A DNA stretch of 64,000 nucleotides from contig JAKVOM010000001.1 of the NCBI GenBank assembly GCA_022482815.1, positions 558,001-622,000 of the forward strand. The letters run 5' to 3'. The notes beneath the pieces were generated by a model. That model was not told the origin of the DNA and did no database searches. It worked only from the letters and a program-made list of their open reading frames with translations. This DNA comes from Acidaminococcus sp. (GTDB lineage Bacteria; Bacillota; Negativicutes; Acidaminococcales; Acidaminococcaceae). The position numbers and the translations under genes were made by a program. This document shows, piece after piece, positions 25,064 to 34,699 of this stretch (positions within the stretch are counted from its first letter, which is position 1; every line of letters starts with the position of its first letter).

Positions 25064-26047
25064 TTACTCATTGTTTTCCGATTTGTCAAGCCTGCTGGTA
25101 AATTTTTCTGCTCTTTCCAGATGCTGATTCAAAATCTTGGAGCGCTGAGACACAATTTCCAGTGCTTTCTGGGCTTCGTCAAGCTTCTTCCGTGCCTTGT
25201 CGACGGCCGCGTCAAAGGTTTCCATATCATTGCGAATGCGCGTCACAAACTGCCAGACCTGGCTTGTCGCGCGCTGAATAGTCAGCGTCCTGAACCCCAT
25301 CTGCAGACTATTCAAAAGCGCCGCAAGCGTAGATGGTCCGGCAACAGTCACTCTATATTTACGCTGGAGCTCCGAGATAAGACCCGGAATGGAAACCACT
25401 TCCGCAAAAAGACCTTCCAGCGGCAGATACATGACTCCGAAATCCGTCGAATACGGCGGGGCAATATACTTATCCCGGATATCCCTGGCTTCAGCCGTAA
25501 CGCGAGTGGTCAGTTTCTTGACCGCATCCGTTTCCCCGTCGGCATCTCCCTTTTCCCGAGCTTCCAGGAGCCGGGCATAATCTTCCTGCGGCAATTTGGA
25601 ATCAATGGGGAGCCAGATAGGATGAGCCGCGTCCTGCCCGGGAAGGCGAATCGCAAACTCCACCCGTTCCTGACTGCGGGGACGAATCGCTACGTTCGTA
25701 CCGTACTGATCCGGAGCCAGCATGTCGGAGAGCAGCTGTCCAAGCTGCATTTCACCCCAGATACCGCGATTTTTTACATTGCTCATAACTTTCTTCAGGT
25801 CTCCCACATTCTGAGAGAGACTCTGCAGTGTCCCCAGACTGCGGCTTACCTGCTGCAGCCGGTCACTCACGACGCTCATGGACAGCGTCACTTTCTGGTC
25901 CAGGCTTGTCCGCAGTTTTTCGGCCTCCTCGCGGGAAGCCTGCTGCTGCCAGTTTTCTCGTTCCCTCAGCGTGCGCTGGAACTGCCAGAGAAAAATGATA
26001 GTAATGATAAGGGCCCCCAGCAGGGCGGCCAGTAACAATGTCTGCAT
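25064..26047 (-). CDS. rmuC: DNA recombination protein RmuC family
   Basis: A 327-residue protein. It has an N-terminal membrane helix (about residues 2-22), a coiled-coil region (about 25-95) and the RmuC nuclease-like core with GIWGEMQLGQLLSDML, AIRLPG, LPIDSKLP and YIAPPYSTDFGVMYLPLEGLFAE. It is shorter than E. coli RmuC (about 475), but this length occurs in Firmicutes. The family limits DNA rearrangements at inverted repeats. The start at 26047 is set by AAGGAGG eight bases upstream; a longer frame has no support. Confidence 0.93.
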   Translation of the reverse strand: MQTLLLAALLGALIITIIFLWQFQRTLRERENWQQQASREEAEKLRTSLDQKVTLSMSVVSDRLQQVSRSLGTLQSLSQNVGDLKKVMSNVKNRGIWGEMQLGQLLSDMLAPDQYGTNVAIRPRSQERVEFAIRLPGQDAAHPIWLPIDSKLPQEDYARLLEAREKGDADGETDAVKKLTTRVTAEARDIRDKYIAPPYSTDFGVMYLPLEGLFAEVVSIPGLISELQRKYRVTVAGPSTLAALLNSLQMGFRTLTIQRATSQVWQFVTRIRNDMETFDAAVDKARKKLDEAQKALEIVSQRSKILNQHLERAEKFTSRLDKSENNE

Positions 26048-26196
26048 AACTGCTGCCTCCTTATATGCAATAACTATTTTCGATACATTATAAAAGAATT
26101 CTCTCAATTTTCGCTTTACTGAATCATTATAGCAAAATTTTTTTCAAAAACAGTAGGCAAAATGGGACAAAAATGCTATTATAATAAATAGAGTCT

Positions 26197-26216
26197 AATT
26201 GATTGCTCAATCAATT
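26197..26216. promoter_or_regulatory. Putative TetR operator
   Basis: A near-perfect 20-base palindrome AATTGATTGCTCAATCAATT lies about 12 bases downstream of a TATAAT -10 (26180-26185) and 30 bases before the TetR start. Binding here would block transcription, so the operon is probably autoregulated. Confidence 0.65.
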
Positions 26217-26246
26217 AATTATTTTACAAAAAGGAAGCGATGAAAC

Positions 26247-26867
26247 ATGCAGCAAAGAGACGCAGCACTGACAACCAAAAAATTGCTTTCCGCCGCGGAA
26301 GCACTTTTTGACGAAAAGGGGTACTACCCGGTCACACTGAAAGAAATCGGGAAGAAAACGGGATGCAGCAGCGCGCTCGTTGCCTACTATTTCGGAGGAA
26401 AGCAGGGGCTTTATCAAGCCGTTATCAACCAGCAGCTCGGGAGAATCCACTTTTTGCAGAATGAAACGGAAACGACTGAGCTTTCCCCGCTGAAACGGCT
26501 GACCTTTTTCCTGACCCATTTATTAAGACTCCAGCTGACTCCCCCGGGCCATCTGAATCTTGTCTACAAAGAGGTGCTGTCTCCCTCGGGGCTGCTCGAT
26601 GACAGTGCCTGGCAGCAGATTCTGGCTATGGAAAAATATATGGATCAGCTTCTGCGTGACGCAGCCAAAGAAGGCGAAATTCGCCCCTTCAAGAGCGAGA
26701 AGGAATTATCCTATTTTTCTTTTACCCTGACTTCCATTACAGAAACACTGTTCCTCGTCAAAGGCTGGCAAATGCCATTAAATCCAGAGGGCAAGCCGCT
26801 GGATGAAGTGTTGGATGACTTGGTTCAATTTACTTTAGCCCCAATCAAACTTGAGAAGGGAGCCTGA
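26247..26867 (+). CDS. TetR/AcrR family transcriptional regulator
   Basis: A 206-residue repressor. The N-terminal helix-turn-helix spans about residues 5-55 (LLSAAEALFDEKGYYPVTLKEIGKKTG in outline, then YYFGGKQGLYQAV). The C-terminal ligand domain resembles the CerR-type group. AAGGAAG precedes the ATG. It is the first gene of a three-gene operon with an efflux adaptor and an RND pump and most likely controls them from the palindrome upstream. The inducer is unknown. Confidence 0.93.
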   Translation: MQQRDAALTTKKLLSAAEALFDEKGYYPVTLKEIGKKTGCSSALVAYYFGGKQGLYQAVINQQLGRIHFLQNETETTELSPLKRLTFFLTHLLRLQLTPPGHLNLVYKEVLSPSGLLDDSAWQQILAMEKYMDQLLRDAAKEGEIRPFKSEKELSYFSFTLTSITETLFLVKGWQMPLNPEGKPLDEVLDDLVQFTLAPIKLEKGA

Positions 26868-26872
26868 ATCTT

Positions 26873-27988
26873 ATGAGAGAAAAAATCACAGGCTTTCTGC
26901 AGAGCCACAAAAAGCCGATTGCTATTTTCTTTGCAGTCGTGTTTGCCGCGCTCATCGGACGTGCGCTCTATAAAGCCCTGTATAAGCCCAAGGTCGAAAA
27001 GACGGCGCCTTATGTCCGCACTGTTACCGTCGGCAAAGGAGATTACACGACAGATTATACCTATCCGGGTACAATCCGCGGCAAATACGAATCGACCCTG
27101 GCTTTCCAGGTCAGCGGGCGCATCACGCAGCGTAATGTCAATCTGGGCGATCAGGTCCGGGCAGGAGACATCCTGATGGTCATCGACCCGAAAGACGTCC
27201 AGCAGGCAGTGGACAACGCGCAGGCAGCCGTCAATTCCGCAGCAAGCAACGCCAAGCTTGCCCGCGATAACGCCCGCCGTTACCATGCTCTGTATAACCA
27301 AGGCGCGGTCAGTGAATCCGTCTGGGATACGTACCGCACGCAGCACGAAGCGGCTGAGGCAGCACTGGCACAGGCCCAGGCACAGCTTGCCACAGCGATG
27401 AACCAGCTCGGATACACACAGCTTACGGCAGATCATGACGGTGTCGTTTCTTCCGTCACCGGTGAAGTCGGTCAGGTAGCTGCCGCAGGATCTCCTATGG
27501 TCACGGTTGTGCAGGACGGCAATCGGGAAATTGAAATCTATGTACCGGAAGGCCGTCTGGGTACCATTGCTCCGAATATGCCCTGCACCGTCACCTTCTG
27601 GGCACTGAACGACGTAACGGCGGAAGGAACCATCCGCTACATCTCCCCGATGGCCGACGCTGCCACCAAGACATATAAAGTACGGATTGCCCTTCCGGCA
27701 ATGCCCGAAGGCGCTAAATTGGGAATGACGGCCAAAGTGTCGCTGGGAACCGGCAGTCATACGGCCGTTGTGATTCCTCGTTCCGCCCTCTACGAAACAA
27801 GCGGCACGACCGAAGTCTGGGTGGTGAAAGACGGCAAAGTATCCCTCGTTCCCGTAGTATTGGGACCTTATCAGGACGACAACGTCATCATTAAGAGCGG
27901 TCTTTCTGACGGCGATGTCGTGGTTACGGCCGGTATCAGCAAGCTGCGGGAAGGAATGGAGGTTAAACTGGAAGGAAGTGCGTCCTGA
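26873..27988 (+). CDS. RND efflux periplasmic adaptor (membrane fusion protein)
   Basis: A 371-residue HlyD/AcrA-type adaptor. An N-terminal membrane anchor (about residues 12-35) lacks a lipobox. A lipoyl-like half follows (GRITQRNVNLGDQVRAGDILMVID in outline), then an Ala-rich coiled-coil hairpin (about 105-170). A second lipoyl half and beta-barrel domains complete the chain. It links the inner-membrane pump to an outer-membrane channel. The operon holds no TolC homologue, so the channel must come from elsewhere. AAGGGAG lies inside the end of the TetR gene. Confidence 0.94.
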   Translation: MREKITGFLQSHKKPIAIFFAVVFAALIGRALYKALYKPKVEKTAPYVRTVTVGKGDYTTDYTYPGTIRGKYESTLAFQVSGRITQRNVNLGDQVRAGDILMVIDPKDVQQAVDNAQAAVNSAASNAKLARDNARRYHALYNQGAVSESVWDTYRTQHEAAEAALAQAQAQLATAMNQLGYTQLTADHDGVVSSVTGEVGQVAAAGSPMVTVVQDGNREIEIYVPEGRLGTIAPNMPCTVTFWALNDVTAEGTIRYISPMADAATKTYKVRIALPAMPEGAKLGMTAKVSLGTGSHTAVVIPRSALYETSGTTEVWVVKDGKVSLVPVVLGPYQDDNVIIKSGLSDGDVVVTAGISKLREGMEVKLEGSAS

Positions 27989-30900
27989 TGAACTTTAACT
28001 TAGCCAGATGGTGCGTCAAGCATCGGCAGGTTGTCTACTTCTTCACGGCACTGATTTTCATAGCCGGTATTTACTGTTTTAACGCCATGGGCCGCAGCGA
28101 AGACCCTTCCTACGTCGTACGCCAGATGGTCATTTCCGCAGCCTGGCCCGGTGCCACGGCAGACCAGATGCAGGACCTTGTTACGAGTAAAATCGACAAA
28201 ATGGTCCAGGCCACGCCTGACATCGACTACATCACTTCTTACTCCCGTCCCGGAGTCACCGTGGTCAACGTTATCCTGAAAGAACAGGTGCCGAACACGG
28301 AAGTCCGCAAGCACTGGCTGGAAGTCCGCAACTACGTCAATGACCATGCATCGGAACTGCCGAGCGGTGTCTACGGACCCTACTTTGATGACCGTTTCGA
28401 CGACGTCTACGGCAACATCTACGCACTGACGTCGGATGATTTCTCTATGGAAGAACTCCGTGTCGAAGCAGAAGAACTGAAACGCCAGTTCTTTACGGTT
28501 CCGGACGTCAAGAAAGTCGAACTGGTCGGCGAACAGCCCATGAATATTTATATTCGTATGTCCAATACCAAATTGGCAGAACTGGGGCTCACGCTGAGTC
28601 AGGTGACCACGGCCATCAACGGTGAAACCTCTGTCGCACCGACCGGACGTCTGGACAATAACGGCGATGATGTCTATATGCGGGTAACAGGCATCACCAA
28701 AAAATTAGATGACATCCGTGCCATTTTGATCAACGCCAACGGAAAGACATTTCGTCTCGGTGATATTGCGACCGTGACGCAGGATTATCCGGACCCGCCC
28801 GAGCCCAAGATGTTCGTCAATGGAAAGCAGGCCATCGGTATCGCCATTTCCATGGAAGACGGCGGCAACAACATCACGCTGGGTCACAACCTGGATAAGC
28901 TGACGGCGCAGATGGAAAAGCAGCTGCCGCTCGGTATGGAACTGCATCAGGTAGCTAACCAGCCGAAAGTCGTCGAAGAATCCATCAGTGAATTTACGGA
29001 AGGGCTGTATGAAGCCATCATCATCGTTCTTGTCGTCAGCCTCCTTTCCATGGGCCGGCAGTGCGGATACGTCATTTCCGTCTGCATCCCGCTCATGCTG
29101 ATGGGTGCTATCGTCGGTATGTATCTTTTGGGAATCGACCTGCACAAGATTTCCCTCGGTTCCCTGATTATTTCTTTAGGGATGCTCGTCGATGACGCCA
29201 TCGTTGTTGTAGAACTCATGGAAGTCAAGATGAGCGAGGGCATGGACCGGCTGGAAGCTGCCTCTTATGCCTACGCAACCAACGGCCGGACGCTGTGCAT
29301 CGGTACCATGATTACCTGCGTCAGCTTCCTGCCGATTGCCTTCTCTAACTGCAACGTTTCGGAATATGCCGGCTCTCTGTTCCCGGTTATTACTATCACG
29401 CTGATGTTCTCCTGGCTCGTTTCACAAACCCTAGCCCCCACACTGGGCTACGAATGGATCCATCCAAAAGTCATCCAGGCCGAAAGCTATGATACGCCTT
29501 TCTATAACCGTTTCCGCAAATTACTGGACTGGTGCATGCACCACGGCAAGACGGTCTGCGCGGCAGCCGTTGCCTGCCTTATCGGATCGCTCGGCCTGAT
29601 GAGCCTGGTAAAACAGGAATTCTTCCCGGAATCCGTGCGGCCTGAAGTTATTACGGAACTGAACTTACCGGAAGGCTCCGGTATCAAGCAAAGTGAAAAA
29701 GCCATGAAAACGCTCATGGAAGCCATTGACGGCGATCCGGATATCGACCATTATTCTGCTTACATCGGTAAGAGTGCCCCGCGTTTTATCCTCGTACTGA
29801 ACCCGGTACAGCCGCGCAATAACTATGCACAGCTTGTCACCGTTGCAAAAGACGTCAATGCCCGCAAAAGAGTAGCGAAGAAGATTGACGCCATTGTCAG
29901 GGAAAAACTGCCGGAAGTCGTGACTTATTCCAAGTCAGTCCCGCTCGGACCTCCTAAGGATTATCCGGTGATGTTCCGTGTATCCGCTCCTACGACGGAG
30001 TATGCACGCGAGTATGCGAACAAAGTACGTGCCATCATGGCCGCCAACCCGGATGTCACGATGACAATCTGCGACTGGATGGAGAAAGCTCCGGCCGTCA
30101 AGATTGAAATCGACAATGACCGGCTGAAGCAAATCGGTCTGACGCGAAGCGAAGTATCCCAAGTGCTCTATGCCAATGTGTCCGGATATACCTTCTCCCA
30201 TTACTATGACGGAGACCAGAACCGGTCTATGATTTTCCAGCTTGATAAGAAGGATCGGAATTCCCTGGACGATGTCCAGTCTATGACCATCCCCACATCC
30301 TCAGGTTCTATTCCCCTTTCACAGGTCGCCCGCATTACGCCCATCATGGAAAACAATATGATCTGGCGCCGCAACCTGCAGCCGACTATCACAGTCAGTG
30401 CCAACGTCGGAGAAGGCGTGACGGGAAACGACGTAGCTGCCCAGCTCTGGAAGGATATGAAGGATCTGCGTAACAGCCTCCCACCGGGAGTCTCCATCGA
30501 AATCGACGGTCCTCTCGAAAGCAGCCAGAAGGCAACCCGCTATCTGATGGGGCCTGTTCCCGGCATGCTCATTGCCATGCTGGTCCTCCTGATGCTCGAA
30601 ATGAAAGACGTCCGCAAATTGTTCGTCATTCTCTGCACGGCTCCGCTGTGCATCACGGGTATTGCCATCGGCCTCCTGCTCTTTGATGCTCCTATGGGCG
30701 TCATGGCGGAAGTAGGGTCACTTGCCCTCATTGGTACGGTCATCCGCAACTCCATGGTTATCATTCAGCAGATTGACCTGCACCGGGAGCAGGGCATGGA
30801 CGATTATACAGCCGTCGTAGAAGCCTCTATCGTGCGTTTCCGCCCGATTATGCTGGCTGCACTCACGACCATTTTCGGGCTTGTGCCAATGTTCACGAAT

Positions 30901-31038
30901 CCATTCTGGAACGCTATGGCCATTGCGATGGCCTGCGGCCTGACCGGTGCCACGGCTTTGACGCTGGTATTTTTGCCGACTCTGTACTGCATGGTTTTCC
31001 ATGTAAATAAAGAAAAAATCGCTAAAAAAACTATCTAA
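27988..31038 (+). CDS. RND family multidrug efflux permease (AcrB/HAE1-like)
   Basis: A 1016-residue inner-membrane pump with about 12 helices and two large periplasmic loops. The TM4 proton-relay motif is intact (SLGMLVDDAIVVVE), as is the N-terminal RWCVKHRQVVYFF region. It overlaps the adaptor stop by one base (TGATG), so translation is coupled. It exports hydrophobic compounds or drugs by proton antiport. RND pumps work across two membranes, so this gene is one of the stronger hints of a diderm host. A terminator palindrome follows at 31052. Confidence 0.96.
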   Translation: MNFNLARWCVKHRQVVYFFTALIFIAGIYCFNAMGRSEDPSYVVRQMVISAAWPGATADQMQDLVTSKIDKMVQATPDIDYITSYSRPGVTVVNVILKEQVPNTEVRKHWLEVRNYVNDHASELPSGVYGPYFDDRFDDVYGNIYALTSDDFSMEELRVEAEELKRQFFTVPDVKKVELVGEQPMNIYIRMSNTKLAELGLTLSQVTTAINGETSVAPTGRLDNNGDDVYMRVTGITKKLDDIRAILINANGKTFRLGDIATVTQDYPDPPEPKMFVNGKQAIGIAISMEDGGNNITLGHNLDKLTAQMEKQLPLGMELHQVANQPKVVEESISEFTEGLYEAIIIVLVVSLLSMGRQCGYVISVCIPLMLMGAIVGMYLLGIDLHKISLGSLIISLGMLVDDAIVVVELMEVKMSEGMDRLEAASYAYATNGRTLCIGTMITCVSFLPIAFSNCNVSEYAGSLFPVITITLMFSWLVSQTLAPTLGYEWIHPKVIQAESYDTPFYNRFRKLLDWCMHHGKTVCAAAVACLIGSLGLMSLVKQEFFPESVRPEVITELNLPEGSGIKQSEKAMKTLMEAIDGDPDIDHYSAYIGKSAPRFILVLNPVQPRNNYAQLVTVAKDVNARKRVAKKIDAIVREKLPEVVTYSKSVPLGPPKDYPVMFRVSAPTTEYAREYANKVRAIMAANPDVTMTICDWMEKAPAVKIEIDNDRLKQIGLTRSEVSQVLYANVSGYTFSHYYDGDQNRSMIFQLDKKDRNSLDDVQSMTIPTSSGSIPLSQVARITPIMENNMIWRRNLQPTITVSANVGEGVTGNDVAAQLWKDMKDLRNSLPPGVSIEIDGPLESSQKATRYLMGPVPGMLIAMLVLLMLEMKDVRKLFVILCTAPLCITGIAIGLLLFDAPMGVMAEVGSLALIGTVIRNSMVIIQQIDLHREQGMDDYTAVVEASIVRFRPIMLAALTTIFGLVPMFTNPFWNAMAIAMACGLTGATALTLVFLPTLYCMVFHVNKEKIAKKTI

Positions 31039-31051
31039 CTAATTCCTCTAT

Positions 31052-31097
31052 AAAGGGGCTGTGAAATATGCGTGTGCATTATTTCACAGCCCCTTTT
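31052..31097 (+). terminator. Terminator of the RND operon (GGGGCTGTGAAAT palindrome)
   Basis: The stem AAGGGGCTGTGAAATA / TATTTCACAGCCCCTT is followed by T. It begins 14 bases after the pump stop and leads straight into repeat copy B. Confidence 0.88.
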
Positions 31098-31119
31098 ACG
31101 CTGGTCGCAGGTCGCTGGC

Positions 31120-31297
31120 CGCGGGTCGCCCATGGAAGAAAAATGACTTTTCATTAAACCAAACCGTCAGGTTGGGTATTCCTTTGGGACCTCCTTCCAC
31201 GCATTCGTAAGGAGGGCCACCAAGTGGCGGAAGATAGTACCAATCCATTGCTAAATGTCATAGTTCAAAAGCCAAAAGCGCTTTTTTATTTTTTCAA
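31120..31297. repeat. Modular dispersed repeat, shortened copy B
   Basis: It shares the segment from CATGGAAGAAAAATGAC through GCGGAAGATAGTACCAAT and the GCTAAATG.CATA tail ending in GCGCTTTTTTATTTTTTC with copies A and D. The long AT-rich stem-loop and its flank are missing. Their precise absence suggests that this part is a separable module. Confidence 0.85.
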
Positions 31298-31319
31298 CGG
31301 CCGCGAAAATGCCCCCCTG

Positions 31320-31328
31320 TGGTATAAT
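31320..31328 (+). promoter_or_regulatory. Extended -10 promoter of the first MATE gene
   Basis: TGGTATAAT lies 35 bases before the ATG. No convincing -35 was seen. Confidence 0.55.
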
Positions 31329-31362
31329 TGAGCCATCTCAAACGAGGGAGGGTGCTTTATTT

Positions 31363-32745
31363 ATGGATGCTTCAGAAAAAACGAACCGGCAGCTTTTTGA
31401 AGACATGCCAGTTCCTAAAGCGCTCGCCACGATGGCCATTCCGACCATCATCAGCCAGCTTATTACGCTTGCCTACAACCTTGCCGATGCATTTTTTGTA
31501 GGCCGGACGGGCAATCCATTCATGATTGCCGCAGTTTCCCTTATTTTTCCTGTCTTTTCCATTACCATCGCCCTGTCAAATCTTTACGGTATAGGCGGCG
31601 GAAGTCTTATAGCAAGACTCCTTGGCAAAGGAGAAGAAGAAAATGCCCGGAAAATCAGTGCTTTTTCCATTTGTGCCTCTTTGGTCACGTCTCTGCTGTT
31701 TTCCCTGTGTCTCTATGCATGGCGGGATCCTGTTCTGCGTCTTTTAGGGACTTCTCCGGACACGTATGCCTACACAGAGAACTATCTTTTCTGGGTCGTC
31801 ATCGTCGGGGCGATTCCCGCGGTTTTTTCAGGAACCCTGGCTCACCTGCTGCGGAGCGTCGGCTTTGCCAAAAAGGCTAGTCTGGGACTCAGTCTCGGCG
31901 CTATTCTCAATATTCTTCTCGACCCCTTGTTCATGTTTGTTCTCCTGCCGCCCGGTATGGAAGTCACCGGAGCAGCCCTTGCAACGCTCCTATCCAACTG
32001 TATTTCCATGCTTTATTTTGTGGAAGCGCTTTACCGGCTCGCTTCGAAAAGTGTGCTATCCTACAATCTCTCTCAAGGACTTCCCAGCCGTGAAGACATC
32101 GTTTCCGTTTTTTACGTCGGGCTGCCGTCAGCCATGTCAAACTTCCTGGTGGATGCAGCAAACCTCTCTTTGAATCACCTCATGGCGGGATTCGGTGACA
32201 CGCAACTCGCCGCCCTGGGCATCGTTTTGAAAGCCGAACGGATTCCTATCAACACAGGACTTGGCATTTGTCAGGGCATGCTTCCTCTGGTGGCGTACCA
32301 ATACGGTTCTCAAAAATGGGCCCGCATGCATTCTTTCATCCGGACCGCACGCCGCGTCGGCCTGCTTTTTGCAATTTGCTGCGTTATCCTCTATGAACTG
32401 GCAGCACCTTTCATCATCCGGTTCTTCATCGCCGCGCGCCCGGACGATACCCTGGCCATGGCGACACTTGCCACGGGGATATTCTTTCTCCGCTTTCGCT
32501 GTCTCGCTTCTCCCTTCGCCATTCTTAACATGCACATCACCTTTTCCCTCCAGGCATTGGGAGACGGCAAGGCCACTTTTCTGGTTGCATCCCTGCGCCA
32601 AGCCATTATCTATATCCCCCTTATGCATCTCCTGGCCTCTTACTTTGGCTCGCAGGGGCTGATTGTAAGCCAGACCGTAGCCGAAATCATCACCTTTATT
32701 CTTGCTTTCCCGCTCTTCCGGAAACGCCTCGCTCCCCTTAAATAG
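31363..32745 (+). CDS. MATE family efflux transporter (first)
   Basis: A 460-residue transporter of the multidrug and toxic compound extrusion family with about 12 helices. The N-terminal half carries PTIISQLITLAYNLADAFFVGRTG and the mid-part GLPSAMSNFLVDAANLSLNHL, both typical of DinF/NorM-like MATE proteins. The start at 31363 is set by GAGGGAGGG upstream; the longer frame overlaps promoter DNA. The substrate is unknown. It is a single-gene unit with an extended -10 promoter and a terminator at 32755. Confidence 0.92.
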   Translation: MDASEKTNRQLFEDMPVPKALATMAIPTIISQLITLAYNLADAFFVGRTGNPFMIAAVSLIFPVFSITIALSNLYGIGGGSLIARLLGKGEEENARKISAFSICASLVTSLLFSLCLYAWRDPVLRLLGTSPDTYAYTENYLFWVVIVGAIPAVFSGTLAHLLRSVGFAKKASLGLSLGAILNILLDPLFMFVLLPPGMEVTGAALATLLSNCISMLYFVEALYRLASKSVLSYNLSQGLPSREDIVSVFYVGLPSAMSNFLVDAANLSLNHLMAGFGDTQLAALGIVLKAERIPINTGLGICQGMLPLVAYQYGSQKWARMHSFIRTARRVGLLFAICCVILYELAAPFIIRFFIAARPDDTLAMATLATGIFFLRFRCLASPFAILNMHITFSLQALGDGKATFLVASLRQAIIYIPLMHLLASYFGSQGLIVSQTVAEIITFILAFPLFRKRLAPLK

Positions 32746-32754
32746 TTAAAAATT

Positions 32755-32817
32755 AAAAAATCAGCCTCAATAAAAGAGTCGTTTTCCATTCTCTTTCACT
32801 GAGGCTGTTCTTTATTT
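32755..32817 (+). terminator. Terminator of the first MATE gene
   Basis: The stem CAGCCTCAATAAAAGAG / CTCTTTCACTGAGGCTG is followed by a T-rich stretch. AAAAAA precedes it. Confidence 0.75.
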
Positions 32818-32916
32818 ACATAAACGTGAAATTTTGTTACTTTCGGTAAAAAAATGCTCTTTTCTCATCGGAAAGGCTCCTCTTCAGTCAAAAAATTCCA
32901 GCATAATGTGCAGATA

Positions 32917-32925
32917 TGGTACAAT
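32917..32925 (+). promoter_or_regulatory. Extended -10 promoter of fumC
   Basis: TGGTACAAT lies 33 bases before the ATG. It is the same extended -10 form seen upstream of purB and rpsF. Confidence 0.55.
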
Positions 32926-32957
32926 GACTAAGATAAAGTATAAGGAGGCTGATAACC

Positions 32958-34352
32958 ATGAGCCAAAATAAAAAGGTGACTCCGAAACAAGCCCTGCGGA
33001 AAGAACATGATTCCATGGGCGAAGTCATGGTTCCCGCCGATCGGTACTGGGGAGCCCAGACACAGCGCAGCTATCAGAATTTCCGTATCGGGACGGAAAA
33101 AATGCCTCATGAAATCATTGAAGCATTTGCTTATTTAAAAAAATCGGCCGCACAAGCAAATAATAAGTTAAAGAAACTAGATGCAGACCGCTGTAAGATC
33201 ATCTGCAAAGTCTGTGACGAGATTCTTGCCGGTAAATTAGACGGCAATTTCCCACTTGCCGTCTGGCAGACAGGGAGCGGCACACAGAGCAACATGAACG
33301 TCAATGAAGTCATTGCCCATCGGGGCAACGAGATTGCCGGCAAAGCGCTGCTGCACCCGAACGACCACGTCAATATGTCCCAAAGTTCCAATGATACGTT
33401 CCCGACGGCCATGCACATTGCAGGCATCCGCGCCCTGGAAGAGCATCTGATGCCATCTTTAAAAGAGCTGATTGATGCCTTCCATAAACTGGAAAAAGCC
33501 AACAAGGGCATCGTCACGACCGGCCGCACACACCTGCAGGACGCCGTTCCTATCGCTTTCTCCCAGGAAATTTCCGGCTGGCGCACGATGTTGGAACGCA
33601 GCCGTGAAGAAATCCGGGCTGCCGAAAAAGGCCTTCTGGAACTGGCACTCGGCGGCACTGCTGTCGGCACCGGCCTCAACGCGCCGAAAGGATTCGACAA
33701 ACTTGTCGCTTCCTATGTGGCAAAGAATACAGGGTATAAATTTAAAACAGCGTCCAACAAATTCCATGCGCTGACCAGTCTGGATGACATCGTCTTTGCC
33801 CACGGGGCTCTCAAGGCGCTCGCCGCCAATTTAATGAAAATTGCCAATGATGTGCGCTGGCTGGCCAGCGGTCCCCGCGACGGTCTCGGTGAAATCACAA
33901 TTCCCGCCAATGAACCGGGATCTTCCATCATGCCGGGCAAAGTGAACCCCACCCAATGTGAGGCCGTCACCATGGTTGCCGTACAGGTCATGGGGAACGA
34001 TGCAGCGATAGGCTTTGCCGGTTCCCAGGGCAATTTCCAGCTGAACGTATTCCTGCCCGTCACGATTTATAACTTCCTGCAGTCCGTCCGCCTGCTGGGC
34101 GATGTCATGCATTCCTTCACGATTCACTGCGTTGTCGGCATCAAGGCGAACAAGGAAAAAATGAGCAGCAATCTCCACCGCTCCCTGATGCTCGTGACAG
34201 CACTCAGCCCTTCTATCGGATATGAAAACGCAGCCAAAGTTGCAAAACTGGCTTTCGATGAAAATATCTCCCTGAAGGAAGCTACGTTAAAGCTGAAATT
34301 CATGACGGAAGAAGAATTTGATAAAGTCTTTCATCCTGAAGAAATGGTGTGA
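32958..34352 (+). CDS. fumC: Class II fumarate hydratase
   Basis: A 464-residue oxygen-stable fumarase interconverting fumarate and malate. The superfamily signature GSSIMPGKVNPTQCE is present, as are TGRTHLQDAVPIAFSQE and SQSSNDTFPTAMH. Length and spacing match FumC rather than aspartase, whose sequence would otherwise be close. AAGGAGG lies upstream of the ATG. A small TIGR04076-type gene follows five bases later and is probably co-transcribed. In anaerobes the enzyme works in the reductive branch to succinate/propionate or in amino-acid fermentation. Confidence 0.95.
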   Translation: MSQNKKVTPKQALRKEHDSMGEVMVPADRYWGAQTQRSYQNFRIGTEKMPHEIIEAFAYLKKSAAQANNKLKKLDADRCKIICKVCDEILAGKLDGNFPLAVWQTGSGTQSNMNVNEVIAHRGNEIAGKALLHPNDHVNMSQSSNDTFPTAMHIAGIRALEEHLMPSLKELIDAFHKLEKANKGIVTTGRTHLQDAVPIAFSQEISGWRTMLERSREEIRAAEKGLLELALGGTAVGTGLNAPKGFDKLVASYVAKNTGYKFKTASNKFHALTSLDDIVFAHGALKALAANLMKIANDVRWLASGPRDGLGEITIPANEPGSSIMPGKVNPTQCEAVTMVAVQVMGNDAAIGFAGSQGNFQLNVFLPVTIYNFLQSVRLLGDVMHSFTIHCVVGIKANKEKMSSNLHRSLMLVTALSPSIGYENAAKVAKLAFDENISLKEATLKLKFMTEEEFDKVFHPEEMV

Positions 34353-34357
34353 CGCCT

Positions 34358-34639
34358 ATGAAAAGACCAAGAATCCTGATTCGCGTCGTCGATAAAAAAG
34401 GCGAGATGCCCTGCCATCACGGCCATGTTATCGGCACGGAATTCGATTTTGACCATGACCGCGGCAGACTCTGCCCCATGGCACAGCACGTTCTGTTTCC
34501 CTACATCGACATTCTCCGCTATGGCGGGACGCTCCCCGGCATGAAAAATAACCGCGTCCGGGTCGCCTGCCCTGATGCGGATGTCATCAACATTTTTGAA
34601 ATTGAAGTCGTACCGGAAGAAGAAATAAAGACGCATTGA
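34358..34639 (+). CDS. TIGR04076 family small protein
   Basis: A 93-residue cytoplasmic protein. It follows the TIGR04076 plan: an N-terminal beta strand (ILIRVVDKKGEMPCHHGHVIGTEFDF in outline), a Cys-Pro-Met centre (RLCPMAQHVLFPYI), then RVACPDADVINIFEIEV. The function is unknown. Two or three Cys/His positions might bind metal (speculation). The ATG at 34358 is preferred to an overlapping GTG at 34349; neither has a strong ribosome-binding site. Translation probably depends on coupling with fumC. Confidence 0.78.
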   Translation: MKRPRILIRVVDKKGEMPCHHGHVIGTEFDFDHDRGRLCPMAQHVLFPYIDILRYGGTLPGMKNNRVRVACPDADVINIFEIEVVPEEEIKTH

Positions 34640-34640
34640 T

Positions 34641-34692
34641 AAAAAAGGGACTGTGAAATAGTACGCAAGCATTATTTCACAGCCCCTTTTTC
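34641..34692 (+). terminator. Terminator after the fumC unit (GGGACTGTGAAAT palindrome)
   Basis: The stem AAAAAGGGACTGTGAAATA / TATTTCACAGCCCCTTTTT sits two bases past the stop and is flanked by A and T runs. Confidence 0.88.
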
Positions 34693-34699
34693 ACGCTTT

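Noticed and set aside
26040-26107. Longer N-terminus for RmuC from 26107
   Set aside because: The extra residues have no family match, while the ATG at 26047 has AAGGAGG at proper spacing.
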